Both the position numbers and the translations under genes were made by a program. The notes under the pieces were generated by a model. It worked only from the letters and a program-made list of their open reading frames with translations, was not told the DNA's origin and searched no databases. Shown in pieces: positions 56,267-58,869 of a stretch of 58,869 nt of DNA (position 1 is its first letter; the number at the start of each line of letters is the position of its first letter). Where the stretch lies: NCBI RefSeq assembly GCF_947624825.1, contig NZ_CANQLZ010000010.1:1-58869 (forward strand), given 5' to 3'. The DNA comes from an uncultured Acinetobacter sp. (GTDB lineage: Bacteria; Pseudomonadota; Gammaproteobacteria; Pseudomonadales; Moraxellaceae).

Positions 56267-56624
56267 TTTTATATCCTGTTCTTAAAGTAAAAACAGGATA
56301 ACAAGAAGAATAGTTTTAATCAAATAAATATATAAATATCAATAACTTATATTGGTAAAACAAGAAATAAATCTATCAACGGCTCGAAGAGGCTCGACCG
56401 TACTGGTTTTTTACAAAAAATTACATATTGGCTTGAAATCAGATTGTTTTCATAAGGTAGTGGACACTGCAGCCCCGTTCTTCATGCTGTGTATGATGTG
56501 GTTATCAATCTTAAATAAATTTATATTTTGTAGTGATGATCTGTTCTCATGCCTGAGCTGAATAGTTATTAATTTCTGATAATTATTGGACTAACTAAAA
56601 GATATCTACAAAACTGGTAGCTAT
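56267..56624. other. Spacer where a VapC toxin gene would be expected
   Basis: About 360 bases. On the reverse strand, directly after the VapB stop, all frames are broken within a few codons and no PIN-domain-like sequence is seen. The forward frame at 56352-56561 has no ribosome binding site. Probably remnant DNA. Confidence 0.4.
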
Positions 56625-56849
56625 TCAGTCCTCACGCAATTGCTCACCTTGATCAGCACGTTCCAGTTGAAATCCTACTTCAAACTCGTTAATTGCCTCG
56701 AACATAATGTCCCAGGGATTATCGATAGGTAGTAACAAGACACCACGACCAAAATGTTTAATAGCAACTTCGTTGCCATTAAAGCGAAATGCTTTGGGCA
56801 ATCTAACAGCCTGACTTCGACCTGCTTGAAAAACTTTAGTAATTTCCAT
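56625..56849 (-). CDS. VapB/AbrB-type antitoxin without its toxin gene
   Basis: 74 residues. MEITKVFQAGRSQAVRLPKA is the classic N-terminal swapped-hairpin AbrB DNA-binding domain of VapB antitoxins. FNGNEVAIKHFGRGVLLLPI continues it, and the acidic tail (about 45-74) is the toxin-binding part. ATG 56849 is chosen over the open frame to 56936 because GGGAG lies 7 bases upstream and the family starts there. Normally vapC follows with an overlap; here it does not. It could be an orphan antitoxin, an anti-addiction remnant, or a regulator. Confidence 0.82.
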   Translation of the reverse strand: MEITKVFQAGRSQAVRLPKAFRFNGNEVAIKHFGRGVLLLPIDNPWDIMFEAINEFEVGFQLERADQGEQLRED

Positions 56850-56937
56850 TTTTATTCTCCCAGCATGATATGCACCGTTGGTATATATCATGCCATTACT
56901 GTCCAAGTAGTTATTGATGCCACAACAATAATTCATA

Positions 56938-56972
56938 CAAAAAGCTCAATCTGGTGTAATTGGGCTTTTTGT
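56938..56972 (+). terminator. Possible terminator upstream of the 381-residue gene
   Basis: AAAAAGCTCAAT and ATTGGGCTTTTT form a 12-bp stem with a G-T pair and an 8-base loop, followed by T-rich sequence. No forward gene ends here, so it may belong to a lost gene and insulates the next one. Confidence 0.5.
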
Positions 56973-57074
56973 TATATAATTATACAATTGATTTTTAATG
57001 AAAAAAATTACGCATAACGTGTATTATGTTGATTTTAGCGAAATTAAATAAGCTAATAGATTTAGAGACGTTAA

Positions 57075-58220
57075 ATGACGCTGACCCAAAGGTTCCTAGA
57101 CCAGATCCTACTTAATATAGATAAACATCAGGCAGCTCTCATAAAAAATGAAAGTAAAAAACTGGTACATCTAGGTAATACCGATTTTAATGACTTGAAT
57201 CAAAATCAAAAGAATCTTGTATTAAAAACAATAGATAAGTTTTTGAATAATAATTACAAATTATTGAATAGTGACTTGGATAATTTTTTTAATAAAGATG
57301 CAAATTTTAGTAACTTTTTTACAGTAATCCGTCTCCCTAGAGATATTGAATTTTCTTTATTTTGGGATCATATCCAATTAGTTGATGCTCTTAATAATGA
57401 TTTGAATCAGCAGAACTTTAATAAATTGAAAATGTTTTTGGCTAATTTTGGATTTTTAAAAATTCAAGATCAAACTTTAGACGATTTTTGGAACGAAGCT
57501 ATTAGCCATAATAATTCAGAGATTCTTTCACAAAGTATGTTTGGTTTAAGCCTTTACTCCCTTCTTTCTCATTTAGATATATTGACTCACCGTTCTCTTT
57601 TTAATGATATTGAACCAATATGTTTAGGCTGGTTCTTCCAAAAAAAACTGAACCCAAAAACCTTTCAGTGGAAGGATGGTAAGTTTACTAAAATTAGTAA
57701 ACATAAGGCTATATGGACTAATCCCAGTCGTAGCTTATTGACTCTAATGGCAACATTTGCTGCTTTAAAGCTAGATGATGAAAAGCCCTCTACTTACCAT
57801 GGTTTAAACTTTTCAAACTATTTATTGAATTACACTGATAAAAAAGAAAACTTTATCAAAAAGGCCAATGAAGGCTTTCCTATTAGCTATACAGACTTCC
57901 ATTGGCTACTTTCAGACACAGTTGATCGTAATCATATTCAAACTACTAATTGCAAAAGGACTACCCGAGAAACAATAAATATTTTGCTAAATATAGAAAC
58001 TGAGTATAAGGCCAATAACACTTTATTCTTACTGTGGATTATCTATAGATTTTTCCAAAATGATTATGAGTCTAGACCTCAAGATACCGCCTATATGCAT
58101 GCGATTTACTATGAGTTTTGGGAGTTTTTTTCTAATTTTTATAAAAATAAAATTTCTCATGCCTTACTAAACCAATGGCCGACTGATTTACAAAAACTTG
58201 CTCAACCACCTAGTGGCTGA
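57075..58220 (+). CDS. Unknown 381-residue protein of the island
   Basis: No family recognised. Soluble, very Asn/Lys/Phe/Leu-rich and mostly helical; no signal peptide or membrane helix. Noted segments are NFFTVIRLPRDIEFSLFWDH near 79-98, WTNPSRSLLTLMATFAALKL near 214-233, and NCKRTTRETINILLNIETEY near 292-311. Strong AT bias, unlike the core genes, indicates acquisition. It has its own promoter space (138 bases). It ends in a hairpin shared with the convergent 27-residue peptide gene, which it may be paired with functionally. Confidence 0.7.
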   Translation: MTLTQRFLDQILLNIDKHQAALIKNESKKLVHLGNTDFNDLNQNQKNLVLKTIDKFLNNNYKLLNSDLDNFFNKDANFSNFFTVIRLPRDIEFSLFWDHIQLVDALNNDLNQQNFNKLKMFLANFGFLKIQDQTLDDFWNEAISHNNSEILSQSMFGLSLYSLLSHLDILTHRSLFNDIEPICLGWFFQKKLNPKTFQWKDGKFTKISKHKAIWTNPSRSLLTLMATFAALKLDDEKPSTYHGLNFSNYLLNYTDKKENFIKKANEGFPISYTDFHWLLSDTVDRNHIQTTNCKRTTRETINILLNIETEYKANNTLFLLWIIYRFFQNDYESRPQDTAYMHAIYYEFWEFFSNFYKNKISHALLNQWPTDLQKLAQPPSG

Positions 58221-58226
58221 GCAAGT
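58196..58226. terminator. Bidirectional hairpin between convergent genes
   Basis: ACTTGCTCA and TGAGCAAGT form a perfect 9-bp outer stem around a CCAC-CTA-GTGG inner stem. It overlaps the stop of the 381-residue gene and ends 17 bases before the stop of the 27-residue gene. T runs are weak, so it may act as an RNA-end stabiliser. Confidence 0.6.
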
Positions 58227-58242
58227 CTTGAGTAATTAAAAA

Positions 58243-58326
58243 TTACTTACCTTTCGGTGGATTATTACCACGACCACCACCAGATGGATTACCTGTTGTA
58301 CTTGGTCCATTTACTAGCTTACCCAT
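58243..58326 (-). CDS. 27-residue Gly/Pro/Asn-rich peptide
   Basis: Short frame with a strong ribosome binding site (AAAGGA, 7 bases before the ATG) in a gap otherwise without genes. The peptide starts MGKLVNGPST and carries TGNPSGGGRGNNPP before a basic end KGK. It is not hydrophobic, so it is not a membrane toxin, and it lacks a leader/core look of common bacteriocins. The composition is far from random translation of this AT-rich DNA. Convergent with the 381-residue gene, 22 bases apart. I have the impression of similar short peptides in mobile regions but cannot name a family. Confidence 0.55.
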   Translation of the reverse strand: MGKLVNGPSTTGNPSGGGRGNNPPKGK

Positions 58327-58635
58327 AGTTTTTTCCTTTGATTTGATCAACTTAGTGATATAAATATATCTAGAATTCAAAGTTAACTATTCCCTAAAAA
58401 ACATCTTTTTTAGGTTAAAAAAGAATCAAAATATAAAATTTCTGAATTTCTTAGATTAGCTATCTAACATAATGGGCATTATTCGGAATTAATTTTGTTA
58501 GAAACCATTTAAAGTGTCTGTATTCTCACCAATTAAAATGTCTGGTCTATGATGCACATCAATATTATGGACTAGATATGAATCGAGAGGCTGATCACTA
58601 TGTCTGACAAGGAAATACAATGTCTTGCAGTTCAC
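58327..58635. other. Island spacer
   Basis: About 300 AT-rich bases upstream of the peptide gene, containing its reverse-strand promoter. Nothing else is supported. Confidence 0.35.
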
Positions 58636-58869
58636 TTAAGGCTCCCATTTTTGTGGATTAAGTTCAAGAGCTTGTGGTCGGCCAATACAGGCTAGATGCA
58701 GACAAAATTTAAATGCAGCAAGAGCATGACCATCTTTTACTGAGTAGAGTTGTAGACGAGGAAATTCCTCTTGAGTTGATGGATGTTTATCTGTTGATGC
58801 TTTTGCTAATTTGAAAAGTTGAGGCTGTTGTTTAGCATCTAACTTTGTTTGCAAATCTTGTCCAAGTAA
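58636..58869 (-). CDS. C-terminal end of an unknown protein (cut by window edge)
   Basis: The reverse-strand frame is open from the right edge to a TAA at 58636-58638, about 77 codons. It ends with KDGHALAAFKFCLHLACIGR and PQALELNPQKWEP. The apparent TTG start at 58854 is only the first possible start inside the window; the gene most likely continues to the right. No family recognised. The codons look protein-like (charged N-part, then an amphipathic helix). Confidence 0.45.
   Translation of the reverse strand, partial: LLGQDLQTKLDAKQQPQLFKLAKASTDKHPSTQEEFPRLQLYSVKDGHALAAFKFCLHLACIGRPQALELNPQKWEP

Larger units (their letters stand above)
54181..58869. mobile_element. Left part of a genomic island integrated at tRNA-Gly
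   Basis: Begins at the tRNA-Gly 3' fragment and runs past the right edge. The content differs from the neighbouring core: gene remnants, orphan toxin-antitoxin and macrodomain genes, unknown proteins and long AT-rich spacers. The integrase is not in the window; it is usually next to the intact tRNA at the far end. Confidence 0.7.

Noticed and set aside
56352..56561. Forward 69-codon frame as an IS or toxin fragment
   Set aside because: No ribosome binding site and no recognisable transposase or toxin motif; terminal inverted repeats not seen.

Overview
The window looks like a chromosomal stretch of an Acinetobacter species. The basis is remembered resemblance of the housekeeping proteins, the AT-rich composition, the wza-wzb-wzc capsule export block read away from the sugar genes, and the rRNA/tRNA fragments. 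It does not look like a standard A. baumannii capsule neighbourhood, so a non-baumannii species is more likely. Nothing could be searched, so the species is not called.

Positions 1-17700 are core chromosome. The window opens in the 3' end of a 5S rRNA with the rRNA operon terminator. Then come an AAHS-type aromatic acid transporter, a sodium-coupled NSS transporter with a 36-residue MetS-like partner, fmt-rsmB (reverse strand), ilvD, a two-domain thioredoxin-fold protein overlapping a chorismate mutase, a RutG/UraA-type pyrimidine permease, ppc, a small membrane protein, dnaJ and dapB. Clean hairpin-plus-T terminators separate most of these units.

Positions 17717-38169 are a capsule (K) locus. 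wza-wzb-wzc run leftward. A rightward operon starts with tviB-tviC (UDP-GlcNAc to UDP-GalNAcA). A strongly AT-rich centre follows: Wzx flippase, pyruvyl transferase, two GT4 glycosyltransferases, a CapK/PaaK-like adenylating enzyme and Wzy. The operon closes with a third GT4 enzyme, a PglC-type initiating transferase, PglD, PglE and PglF-type enzymes for UDP-QuiNAc4NAc, and galE. galU, ugd, gpi and pgm, usual in A. baumannii K loci, are absent. The locus lies between dapB and glmS rather than between fkpA and lldP.

Positions 38584-47057 carry a full tnsABCDE set of a Tn7-like transposon at the classic attTn7 site just downstream of glmS. A terminal TGTG lies 22 bp past the glmS stop. There is no obvious cargo and no recognisable left end. 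TnsA lacks the catalytic lysine of Tn7 TnsA. The space between tnsA and glmS holds two oppositely oriented clusters of a TnsB-site-like motif that could be a small second element.

Positions 47080-54180 return to core: glmS-glmU and the ribB-ribH-nusB-thiL-pgpA operon, all on the reverse strand. At 54181-54226 the 3' half of a tRNA-Gly(GCC) gene is abruptly replaced by unrelated sequence. I read this as the attachment-site copy of a genomic island running to the right edge and beyond. The island part seen here has a resolvase-like fragment, a macrodomain protein, an unknown 195-residue protein, a VapB-like antitoxin with no VapC, an unknown 381-residue protein, a convergent 27-residue Gly/Pro-rich peptide gene with a good ribosome binding site, and the end of an unknown gene.
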